A stretch of 64,000 bases of DNA, taken from Rhodamnia argentea (Eukaryota > Streptophyta > Magnoliopsida > Myrtales > Myrtaceae). This document shows, piece after piece, positions 1 through 15,971 of the stretch. The DNA is taken from contig NC_063155.1 of the NCBI RefSeq assembly GCF_020921035.1, positions 20,727,311-20,791,310 on the forward strand, read 5' to 3'. Below the pieces are notes generated by a model. It made no database searches. It was not told the origin of the DNA and saw nothing but the letters and a program-made list of their open reading frames with translations. The position numbers and the translations under genes were made by a program. The number at the start of each line of letters is the position of its first letter. The first letter of the stretch is position 1.

Positions 1-7318
<7,318 letters not shown>

Positions 7319-8049
7319 ATTTTGATTCAGCATTTTCTGGTATCCATTCATCTTCTTTCAGGTCATTGGTTCCAAATTTTGCTTTCACGCAACGCAGCTT
7401 AGTGAAGGAGTGGCCAATACAGGAGTACCATAAGTTGCTGTTGTGCATGGAAATAATTTAATAGTTGGAAGTCAAATCTTGTGTTGGATGCTGTGGGTGT
7501 TACACTGAGGGAACTTATCAGTTGCGATGGAGCTTGGAATCAAGAGGGGTGTCTTCCGTTTGCCGGATTCAAGGGTGCCTGTGCTGAAGTGGACTTAAAG
7601 GTAATAGTTGGTCTGATACTTGGTGGTGGGATTTTTGTATTTAGGATTCAGGAAGCAGCTATTGCAATCTCTGTTTCATTACATTGCGAATTCAATTGTT
7701 TCTGCCAAATTACTGATCTTGCGGAGGAGAGGCCATGCTTTGGTTCTTCCTTAATTTCAATCATACGTTTAAAAAGGTAAATAATCTGATTCGTAAGCAG
7801 AGAATTAAATAATTGAGGACCGAATTATTAAATAAACGCGGTAAATGCAGTTGGGGCAATAGGATAACTGGTTACGACGATCTGCCAAAAGCCTTATGCT
7901 TGTGAGAGCCACAAGAGAAGATGGAGTGGAAACTGTGGATTATAGCAGAGAGACAAGCTTCGAACAATCTCTCCAATCATCGGAATGAAAGCGAAGGATG
8001 CTCCGACGAACGAAAGAAAGCTTCGTAGCTGGTATAGAACAGGAAACTT
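7319..8049. other. Helicase 3' UTR and intergenic sequence
   Basis: No coding feature is supported here. The first few hundred bases are T-rich and probably 3' UTR. A 99-codon open stretch at 7481-7780 has no recognisable domain and is treated as chance. Confidence 0.5.
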
Positions 8050-8134
8050 GCCAAGCAGGACGGAATTGTTCCGTTTGATACGCATTCGAGTGTGCCAAGC
8101 AGGATGGAATTGTTCCGTTGGATACGCATTCGAG
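8050..8134. repeat. Two-copy 44-bp tandem repeat upstream of the PMEI-like gene
   Basis: Bases 8050-8090 and 8094-8134 are near-identical (period 44), each running from GCCAAGCAGGA to CGCATTCGAG. They lie about 180 bp upstream of the TATA box, so they could duplicate a cis-element; that is inference only. Confidence 0.85.
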
Positions 8135-8268
8135 CTCGATCTCATTGGGTCACAAGAGTCCTCCCTCCCAAAAAAATCGTGTATCACGAAGAGGAAACGT
8201 TTCTCAACCTTCCTGTAGGGAAATAATTCCTTTAATTTCTAACGCTACTTGCTTTGAATTTTGGAGAG

Positions 8269-8278
8269 TATATAAATA
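8269..8278 (+). promoter_or_regulatory. TATA box of the PMEI-like gene
   Basis: TATATAAATA lies 87-96 bp before the chosen ATG and is followed by a leader with a (GA)n run near 8335-8356. Its position rules out the in-frame ATG at 8254, which lies upstream of it. Confidence 0.75.
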
Positions 8279-8364
8279 CCTCCTTTCTTTCTTGCTCTGC
8301 TCGGATCATTTTGGAGAGAACTAGAATACCATCAGAGAGAGAGAGAGAGAGAGAGGGGGGAAAA

Positions 8365-8931
8365 ATGGGCTCTGCTCGGATCATTTCCTCCCCTCTTTCT
8401 TGCTTCATGCTCCTGCTTTTGTCCATCAATTTCTCATCCTCTGCAATTCTAGAAAGGACGGGCTCGGACCGTATGGTCAAAGATATCTGTTCCAAGACCC
8501 AAGACCCTGTCTTTTGCATGCAAGTTCTAGCATATGATCCTCCAACAAAGGGCGCAGCTCTTCTCAGGAGCCTTGCCCTGTTCTCTCTGGACTTAGCTCA
8601 GGCCGGCGCGAGTGAAGCCCGGATCGCGATCGACGCAAGGATCAACAGCACCGGCGACCCGCAGCTGAGGGAGGCATTCATCGAGTGCTCGGCTGCTTAC
8701 GGCGCGGCCGTCTCCGCTCTGAGGGATGCGGACAAGCTCCTCGTCTCGGGGGATTACGTTAGCCTGAGGACTCGAGCTTCAGGCGTTGCGGCTCAAGTTG
8801 AGCAGTGCCAAACTTCCCTGAAGCTCAAGCAAGAAGCAAGACAAGACCCAATTGGTGTCAAGAACAACGACTTGAAGCGCATTTGCAGCATCATCCTAGC
8901 TATTTCTAATCTTTTGCTTGCTTTGAATTAG
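8365..8931 (+). CDS. Plant invertase/pectin methylesterase inhibitor-like protein
   Basis: Single-exon, 188-residue secreted protein of the PMEI/invertase-inhibitor family. Such proteins form a four-helix bundle that blocks pectin methylesterase or acid invertase in the cell wall or vacuole. Seen: a signal peptide (about 1-27, Leu-rich core), then Cys42 and Cys51 (the short N-terminal hairpin pair), Cys108 and Cys148 (the helix-bundle pair), the family-like block AYGAAVSALRDADKLL at 111-126, and a hydrophobic C-terminal tail at 174-187. Length fits the family. ATG 8365 is chosen because the earlier in-frame ATG at 8254 precedes the TATA box. Sequence alone cannot decide between a pectin methylesterase and an invertase as the target. 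GC content is clearly higher than in the flanks, as in many intronless plant genes. Confidence 0.88.
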   Translation: MGSARIISSPLSCFMLLLLSINFSSSAILERTGSDRMVKDICSKTQDPVFCMQVLAYDPPTKGAALLRSLALFSLDLAQAGASEARIAIDARINSTGDPQLREAFIECSAAYGAAVSALRDADKLLVSGDYVSLRTRASGVAAQVEQCQTSLKLKQEARQDPIGVKNNDLKRICSIILAISNLLLALN

Positions 8932-9989
8932 TTCTCAACAAGACTCTGTGTCAATGCTGGGCCAAATCCTCGTGCCATGAATAACACCTAAATTCAAATA
9001 TTTCTCTACAAGATTCCTTGAACGAAATTAAAACACAGTAAAAGATTATTAGACGTGCTTTGAGAAATTATAACAGCTAAATCTACGCGCGTTTAAAGAA
9101 AGATTTTTTTTAACAAGTGCTTTGAGACACTTGTTGAGTAACTAATTAAGAAAATTTTACACATTTCAATTGCTGATTTATACGCGCAATCATTACTCTG
9201 GAAACTGAGTTTTACTCGCTAAATATGCCTAATAAGTGCCTCTCGAGGGCTCGTAAGGAAAAAAATAAAAGGAACTTGCTAGTGAGTGCCCTCAAGGAAT
9301 TTGATTAACAATCAATTAAGAAAAGTTAACGGTTTACGATATGTCATTTTTCTATTTCGTAATTTTTATAACCACCGCTGTGAAAATTCCAATATTACTT
9401 CAGAATACTCGCTAAGGGAAAGAGGGAAAAATTATCGAAATTGGGAAATTACATGATGCGATTGTTTAAACGAAATCGTTTAATAGCCTTAAAAGTGAAA
9501 GGCAACTTGAGCGGGTCTAACCATCCGTCTTGGCATGTAATTAATCTTGTTTGTAATTCGTGTCAATTCATGTCAACCGAAAACATCTTAAATTTTAATC
9601 CTACATGCTCGGTAATTGACATGGTACGACGAACCGTGTCAATTCATGTCAATCCCTATTAACATCTAAGGTTAAGCGTATCGTGCTCCGTCGTATTCCG
9701 ATTCTCACCCTTCATTTCGTTTTCTATAAAATTCGTGTTGTGCAAAACGAATCGTGTCTTCCGGCCCTAAGAATCTGTCCCTTTCGACTGGTAACGCCAG
9801 ACAATCAGTTGCAGGGTTTACAGTATTTTAACTTCACGAGCACCTTGTTTCGAGCGGCGGTTGCACAGAACTTGGCATTTCTGTCGGATGGCTCTCTGTG
9901 CTTAGCCTTAGACTAGCAAAATTATTCGATTCTCGTGCATTACGTAAGAGTTGAGACTTGTAAATACTTATCATGTTCTTGCTCATAAT
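8932..9989. other. Intergenic, no feature recognised
   Basis: AT-rich sequence after the PMEI-like gene. The short open frames at 9441-9916 have no recognisable domain. I see no RNA gene. Confidence 0.5.
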
Positions 9990-10340
9990 GATAATGTCTT
10001 GGGTGCGAGTGGAATCAAGACTTCGTATGTAGTCCTAATTGGACACGAAGTGGCTCCAATATACTTGGCCGCTCCTGTCTCGGCTCTGGCTTTAGACCGG
10101 ATAGAGGAAGAGTGCGTCAACAACGCAGCCCTTAGATCGGCTTAATATCAAGCGGGCCTAGCTCGACACCCCCAAGCGGCGAACCGTCGTCACTTCGACG
10201 TTGGGGACATGGTACTCAGGAAATCCGGAGCAGCACCACCGGTGAAGGGGCCTACAAACTTGTAGATAGAGAAGGCCATGACGTTCCTCATGCTTGGAAT
10301 GTTGGTCACCGGCAAAGGGATCTTTCAACCTTAATTGTAA
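9990..10340 (+). mobile_element. Ty3/gypsy integrase C-terminal remnant
   Basis: Three collinear but frame-broken blocks match the end of a gypsy pol: about 10030-10140 (GHEVAPIYLA then a Leu/Glu-rich helix), 10190-10235 (RRHFDVGDMVLRK, the conserved F-x-x-G-D-x-V-L-R-K block) and 10235-10320 (EGAYKLVDREG then VPHAWN, like the usual EGPY and LP-x-x-WN blocks). An in-frame stop at 10143 and shifts between blocks make it a dead fragment. No LTRs were found around it. Confidence 0.65.
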
Positions 10341-10860
10341 GCTCCATTTATTTTGCAAAAAATGAATGATCTAGAAAATAATATCCTAATAATAACCGCT
10401 TATGTCGTTCACAAAATGAATACACTAAAAATACTTTCATTGGCCGCGAAAATATTATCGACAACATTTTGCATTGACTATTTATTTCAAGTGATGCAAG
10501 CGGTCATTTTAAAATATATATATTTTTTCCAAGTTTTTTTTAATTATTTTCCATAATAAAATGAGCCGTACTTATATCTCATTCAGTTCCCCTAGGCAAA
10601 AGCCTTCGGCCGTCAGGAACTTAGTTTAAGACAGAACTCTTGGGCTGTCGGTTATAGGATCTTAAGGTGATGGCCCTTAAGTAATCTGTTTTATGACGTC
10701 AGTAAGAAATATAAACAAAAGCTAGTAAAAAGATAAACGAAAATAGGCAAATCTAAAATCACGAAAAAATACGTTAGTAAGTAATTCAAAACGAGAGTCG
10801 ATAACCGCAGAAAGGGTTAATAATTCAATTGGATAAAAGTTAGCAAGTCACTCAAGACAA
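10341..10860. other. Intergenic, probably decayed element sequence
   Basis: AT-rich, no gene. Bases 10590-10680 contain a moderately GC-rich patch (CCTTCGGCCGTCAGG and nearby) that may be more of the gypsy relic. Not resolved. Confidence 0.3.
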
Positions 10861-11445
10861 GGTTGGTAAAGAGAGGTCGATTTAAGGTGATTCTGAGAAA
10901 GAAAAATAAAATTTGGTAATTTATTACAGAACTTAGTGAATTTAAAGAAAAAATAATGAAAATTGGTAATCCAAAACTAGTTGGTAACTCAGTTGGAGAA
11001 AATTTCGTAACTTACTCTTATATTTGTTATACTTTTGTATAAAAGTTGATAGACTTAGAGGTCGGTAAGCAAGGAAGACAAAAGTTGATAAATTTAAAAA
11101 AAAAATCCCAAATAACCGGTAGTATCAAGTCAATACTAGTTGTAACTTGGTGGAAGAAAATGTTGGTTTTTCACACAAATACATATTGGTAAATCATATA
11201 ACTTCAGCAAGAAAGATAAATTATTTTTTATAAGCCAATACAAAAGTTAGTGAATTCAAAAGAGGATTGGTAAATGTGAGAAGTTGGTAAGTGGGGCAAA
11301 TAAAGTTTGGTAACTTAAAATTAGTATCTTAAGAGAAACAATGTTAAATTAAAAGTAAGCAAATAAATGTTGGTAAGTAATCCGGATAAGAGTAGGTATA
11401 TCGAAACTGGTGAGTTACCTAATAGAAAAAGATTGGTAAGTCGGT
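10860..11445. repeat. AT-rich tract with recurring TTGGTAA motif
   Basis: About ten copies of TTGGTAA occur irregularly (near 10863, 10913, 10963, 10981, 11189, 11267, 11284, 11310, 11371, 11434). The last copy begins sequence shared with the 46.2, 52.4 and 58.6 kb copies of the tandem array (GATTGGTAAGTCGG-like), so this tract seems to be the older flank of the same duplicated unit. Confidence 0.55.
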
Positions 11446-11494
11446 TAAAAAAAATTAAGATTGTAGTATAAAAGTACGTAAATATAAGATGTTG

Positions 11495-12099
11495 GGGAAA
11501 AGTGTTAAAAAAAGTCCTAAGATTATTGTATTAATGCCACTTCAGTTCTAAACCCTTTTTTTTTTGTACCAATTCAGTCCTAAACTTTTTATTGATGCTA
11601 ATTCAGTTATTTTCGGCTAAAATTTGCCGGAAATGACCGACGTGGACGTTGATTAACCTACGTGGCACCGCTAGCGCTGACGTTGACATTTTGTAATATT
11701 TTCAATATTTTTTTCATAATTTTAACAATTCTTTAATAATTTTTTTTGGTTTTTTTCTTCTTTTTCTTTTCTCTCACTTTTTTTTTATTGGGGATTTGGA
11801 AGAAAAAAAAGAAAAAACCAAAAAAATATTAAAATAACATTAAAAAATATACAAGTTAGCTTCAACGGTGCCACATAAGACAATCGATATCCACGTCAAC
11901 AATTTTTTACTAAATATGGCCGGATCGACTCAATTGGCACAAATACAAAAGGTTTAGGACTGAATTCGTACAAATGCAAAATGTTTAATATTGAATTGGC
12001 AACAATAAAAGATTTAGGACTGAATTGATACAAATAAAAAATGTTTAGGACTAAATTGGCATCAATGTAATAGGTTTAACACTTTCCGGCACTTTTTCC
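11495..12099. mobile_element. Mutator-type MITE with 9-bp target duplication
   Basis: About 605 bp non-coding element. Its ends are inverted: GGGAAAAGTGTTAAA at the left, and the complement of GGAAAAAGTGCCGGAAAGTG at the right. Behind them are long imperfect inverted repeats with AATTCAGTCCTAAAC-type blocks in both orientations. It is flanked by AAGATGTTG (11486-11494) and AAGATGCTG (12100-12108), a 9-bp duplication with one mismatch, as expected for Mutator-like elements. The array copies at 46.3 and 52.5 kb run without a break across the homologous site. Confidence 0.75.
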
Positions 12100-12214
12100 A
12101 AGATGCTGTTAAGAGAGAGAAATAAAAATCAGTAAAAGATAAGCAAAGTTGATGTTTCGCTAGAAAGCCCATCTTATAAAATCTCGGAGAGATTTATAGT
12201 GTCATATTTTTTAA

Positions 12215-12535
12215 GGGAAACCTGCCCAATCACTCTTAAATTTATTGTGTTGATGTCAATTCAGTGCTAAACTTTTTAATTTTTGAAATTTAGTCCTAAA
12301 ACTTTGCGCAAAATTTCAATGTAACCGTTATAGTAAATTTTCACTGAAAATTGCTGATGATTACTGGCTATCCTATGTGGCACACCGCCATGGCAGCAAC
12401 TTCCGATTAAAATTGATCGGTATAACTATATCAGAATTTCGCTTAAAGGTTAAGTGTTAAATTGGCAAAAATTAAAAAGTTGAGAACTAAATTGACATCT
12501 ATATAACATGTTTTGTGCTGATCGGATAACTTCCC
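12215..12535. mobile_element. MITE family B, copy 1
   Basis: About 321 bp, starting GGGAAACCTGCCCAATCA and ending in the inverted equivalent (TGATCGGATAACTTCCC reads as GGGAAGTTATCCGATCA). Inner TCAATTCAGTGCTAAAC-like blocks are also inverted. Non-coding. Homologous copies are at 46451, 52659, 58881 (truncated) and about 63703. Confidence 0.75.
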
Positions 12536-13423
12536 CTATTTTTTACCTCTAATTTTTCATATTTACTATCTCTTTTAGTAATTTACCAGCATGAAATCGT
12601 TTCCTTGGATTAATTCTCAACTAGACTTGTATCACTGGTGGGCAAAAAATAAACCAAGATTCGTATTAGTGAGGGGCCAAGTCCGAGTGCAACGAAAAAG
12701 CAGAATCGTTTCCTGGGTCACAATCATTTTAATTAAGGATCAATGCCCGTCCTTTGCGGATCAGAAGTATAGAGACTAGGTGAAGGCACGATCGTCCCTG
12801 ATAATATTGAGAATATGCAGAATTTCCAATGCCCATCCTTTGCAGATCAGAAATCAAATTGTTGCCTCTTGCACCAGCTGTTACCATCACCAGCTAACAC
12901 TTCCTTCCCCAGTTGAGTCGCTTGAGCGTTCTGAATTCATCCAACTCTGCATCTGACTCGAAAGTTTACCATAAGCGGGCCCCCTGCTGGCGTGACATTG
13001 CCGATTCTGATCATGGGTCACCCACTCCGACCCAGCTTTAAGATGGGTCATGTACTTTGAGGTCGTGTGAAACTTTTCTACCAGTGTGACGTCCCATACA
13101 TAGAGATGTGAGATCCAAGACATAAACGACGATTGATGCCGAACCAAGGCGTAAACATTGCTAAAAACTCCATGCCAACCTAAAGAAAAACTGCAATGAC
13201 TGGGCAGACCAAGTTTTGTCCCCATAAATCTGAATTTAGATATAGCATATTGCACATGATGGTACAGCATTATATTTAGCCTTGTAATCTGCAAAGGCAA
13301 GTCTCTGCAGTCTGAACCTTATCAATCACCTTACCCAACACAACGGCACACTCCAACTTCAGTTCTGTCATACATAACAAACTTATTATTCGATCACACC
13401 ACAGCTTGCGATGCGATGTCAAC
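12536..13423. repeat. 3' flank of Dabb1, related to array units
   Basis: Contains two GCCCATCCTTTGCAGATCAGA-like blocks (near 12743 and 12829) and a CACCAGCTAACACTTCC block that recur at 46.9-47.1, 53.2-53.3 and 59.7-59.9 kb. Then comes 3' flank sequence (CCAACCTAAAGAAA near 13177) shared with the other A/B-barrel genes. No gene of its own is supported. Confidence 0.6.
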
Positions 13424-14712
13424 TCAGGTACGGACAATGGTCGGCTTGTAGTCGATCACAACTACTTTCTCCACATGGGAAAGGAACAGGGTCGCGAATT
13501 CGACGTGAGCAGGATGACCAATGTACTCTGCTACTCCCTCGGTGCTCTCAAACGTCGACTCGAAGACATGCGTGAAGCCTTGGTGCATGTTCTCGATGCT
13601 CACATCCTTTCCCCTAATTTCACATGAGAAATGATAACCCAAGCTCAGGCATCTGAACAAGCTATTAAGGAACATTCCAAGACAGATTGCAACGACATAA
13701 ATATGAGAACACCCAACTTCCATAGATCGAAATCGCGGTTGACAAGATAATGAACACTATGGCATAAAGAGAACAGCCGATTCCTTTTACTACTAGTCGA
13801 ATGTTGTGAATCTAGCCCAACAGAAAGGCTTCTTCAATTGAAGGTGTTTCTTCAGCATTCTAATTTGGTTGCAAGAATCAAGTGTAAGCTCAGAACAAAC
13901 TCTGATCCAGAGATAGAGAATGAATACCCCAAGTTTATATGGATCCTCACTATTGAAGGATAGATCTATCGAGATCATGACACATTAAGCAAAACAAACG
14001 GGGCATAATGTATCCTGATCTCCGAGGGCAAACTAAGTGAACTACTAAACTATTTGAGTCATATAACTTAAAAGCCCGTGTTCTCTTATAACTGGTCAAT
14101 CTTCGCTAATCTATTTCTCCTAAGAACCTCCTAAACAAAGAGTTCTTTTCAGGGTCCTATTTCAGTTGCAAGATTCAATTGGAAGGTCGGGACAACTCCA
14201 ATCCACAGGGGGACAATGTACCCAACAAAGAACAATCTTTGAAGTCGAATTTTCTAGGATTCAAAACACCAACGTCAGGCAACATTACACAGATTTTTCT
14301 GCCGATAACCTCAATCTCAGCAAAACAGTCAACCACAAATCAGGCAGACAAAGCCAACCACAACCCACTTGCCCTCTTCGATCCGATGTCAACAGCAACA
14401 GAAGCAGCAACAACAGACAAAATTTCAACTCTCCGATGAGGATTCAAGTATCTACAACGTCCACCTTAAAGAAAATGTCCAAGATCACAGAGAAATCAAT
14501 TACATGAACAGGGTGTCGACAAGCATCAAAGGGAGGAAAGGACACAGAGATTAGACAGAGAAAGAAGAATACCAGTGGAAAGATTTCATGGGTTCGATGA
14601 GGTTGACGAGATTGGCGTAACCCTTGATGAGTTGCTCGATTTGGTCAGGCGGGGTTTCGTCTTTGAACTTGGCAAGCAGCACATGCTTCACCAATCCCTT
14701 CGCTTCCTCCAT
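13424..14712 (-). CDS. Stress-response A/B-barrel (Dabb) protein, Dabb1
   Basis: Intact two-exon gene, 109 residues: exon 1 14712-14573, intron 14572-13614 (959 bp, GT-AG), exon 2 13613-13424. The split codon makes the Trp of FHW-GKDVSIEN. The protein is a dimeric alpha/beta-barrel domain (Pfam Dabb) of the HS1/Pop3 type, close to Arabidopsis HS1 over its whole length: EEAKGLVKHVLLAKFKD at the start, KGYANLVNLIEPMKSFHW, the Q-G-F-T-H-V-F-E-S-T-F-E-S block, EYIGHPAHVEF, and VVVIDYKPT at the end. HS1-type proteins are small, heat-stable and stress-linked; HS1 is reported to be antimicrobial. An upstream ATG exists in frame, but the alignment supports the ATG at 14712. This is the copy closest to HS1; its intron is about ten times longer than that of Dabb2. 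Confidence 0.92.
13690..14535. other. Extra sequence inside the Dabb1 intron
   Basis: Both intron edges resemble Dabb2 (TTTCACATGAGAAA near 13619; AGACAGAGAAAGAAGAA near 14554), but about 850 bp in between has no counterpart in the short introns of the other four genes. The part 14166-14554 is CAA/CAACA-rich on the plus strand and has few stops in several frames. I recognise no element ends, so whether it is an insertion or an ancestral intron is open. Confidence 0.5.
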
Positions 14713-14761
14713 CGTTAGTTTCCTACTTCGTTCAATATTACTCTCCACGCCACACCGTCCC

Positions 14762-14772
14762 TTAATTTATAG
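14762..14772 (-). promoter_or_regulatory. TATA box of Dabb1
   Basis: Reads CTATAAATTAA on the minus strand, about 50 bp upstream of the start codon. The same spacing and motif recur at all five A/B-barrel genes. Confidence 0.65.
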
Positions 14773-14812
14773 TTCGGATTTTGCTTGTGGTCGAATTTAT
14801 AGTTCGGGTTAG

Positions 14813-15130
14813 TGACCCAAACTTACACCCAAGTTTTGGGTATTATATGTTTTTACCCCAAACTTTTCAATTTGTTACACATTGCCCCCTGAATTTGTTA
14901 AGCATACACAATTCGTACGATTTTTAAGGAATAAAAAACGTATTCCATCTAATTTCGGTACAATTAGGGGCCAAAAGTTAAGTCCGGCCGAATAGAAGAC
15001 CTTGTATTGGACCGGCTGATCCGGACTACTCTTTAGAGTAATTCTCGGCAAATTGAGAACTCCTTCCCTCCTATCACTTTATGTCTCGGGAGATAGATAT
15101 ATATGCAGTAAATATAGGGCATTGGTCAAA
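14813..15130. other. Upstream region of Dabb1, relic of the promoter-adjacent TIR element
   Basis: Starts with TTAGTGACCCAAACTTACACCC and TTGCCCCCTGAATTTGTTAAG, which resemble the left end of the element at 22079. The region ends at the copia insertion site. No coding content. Confidence 0.5.
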
Positions 15131-15135
15131 GAGAC
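15131..15135. other. Copia 5' target-site duplication
   Basis: GAGAC directly before the 5' LTR; matched by GAGAC at 20765-20769 directly after the 3' LTR. Confidence 0.93.
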
Positions 15136-15878
15136 TGTTAAATATGTCTCGAGTTTAAAATTGTTATTGGCACCACAAGACAAAATATGGGAACCACGTT
15201 TGATCATTGCTCAAGATTTTGGTCTGACACTTCTCTCTTGAGTAATGATAGATCAAGAGAGTAATGATAGATCAAGAGAGTAATGGTAGATCAAGAGAGG
15301 GGCTTAAATAATATATTTTGTTGTGGAGCCCATGGAGTAAAAGAAAGAGGGTTTTCTTTCTTTTAATCTATCCCTAGTAGAAGCCTTCGTAAGATGAGGA
15401 GGAAGAGAAGGAAGGAAGGGGTTTTCTCATATATAATAATGAGCACCCAAAAGAAGAGATGGAGTGAGCCGCACAAAGAAGAGAAGAACAAGCAGAGAAA
15501 AGCCGCGCGAGAAAGAAAGCAAGAGACGTTACGGTTTCTTGGCCGTGCGCGAGCCGCCGCTTGGGCTTGAACACGCGGACGGATTTGTGCTTCGTGAGTT
15601 ATATTTTGTTATATCCAATTAAGTTGTTTATTTGTAAACACTTTGGGTTTGGGTATAATCTAGGTGCGGGAAACACGAGCGTATTGAGCGATTGTAATTC
15701 CGATTCTCCGATTATAGTGGATTGTTCTTCTTTGGCTCTCCCGTGGATGTAGGTACCGATATTCGGACCGAACCACGTAATTCCTGGTGTCATTTATCGT
15801 TCCTCGTTATTTCTCGTGGCTTTTCGCATTGACTTATTTGCAAGATCCGGGTTAGCTTCCGCACGTTATATTACAACA
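15136..15878 (+). repeat. Copia 5' LTR
   Basis: Begins TGTTAAATATGTC and ends TTACAACA. Contains three 19-bp direct repeats (15241-15297) in the presumed U3 and a TATA-like CATATATAATAA near 15428. Matches 20023-20764. Confidence 0.95.
15241..15297. repeat. Triple 19-bp repeat in copia U3
   Basis: Three tandem copies of AGTAATGATAGATCAAGAG (third with one change). The preceding CTCTCTTGA pairs with TCAAGAGAG, so small hairpins are possible. Tandem U3 repeats in plant retrotransposons such as Tnt1 act as stress-responsive enhancers; here that role is inferred. The same array is at 20128-20184. Confidence 0.85.
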
Positions 15879-15880
15879 AT

Positions 15881-15892
15881 TGGTATCAGAGC
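15881..15892 (+). other. Copia primer binding site (tRNA-iMet)
   Basis: TGGTATCAGAGC lies 2 bp after the 5' LTR, the standard complement to the 3' end of plant initiator Met tRNA. Confidence 0.92.
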
Positions 15893-15971
15893 ACCGGATT
15901 CGGATATTCTAGATTGTGATTTGGGGCTTTTGCTTGTCCGATTATTATCCGGATATCCTGTTATTACAATT

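Noticed and set aside
7481-7780. 99-codon frame after the helicase gene
   Set aside because: No domain, lies in probable 3' UTR, no independent promoter seen.
8254-8364. Upstream in-frame start of the PMEI-like gene
   Set aside because: This ATG is 5' of the TATA box at 8269, so it is unlikely to be in the transcript; the ATG at 8365 starts a normal signal peptide.
14166-14554. Three overlapping plus-strand frames in the Dabb1 intron
   Set aside because: CAA-rich composition leaves several frames open at once; no domain and antisense to a normal intron.
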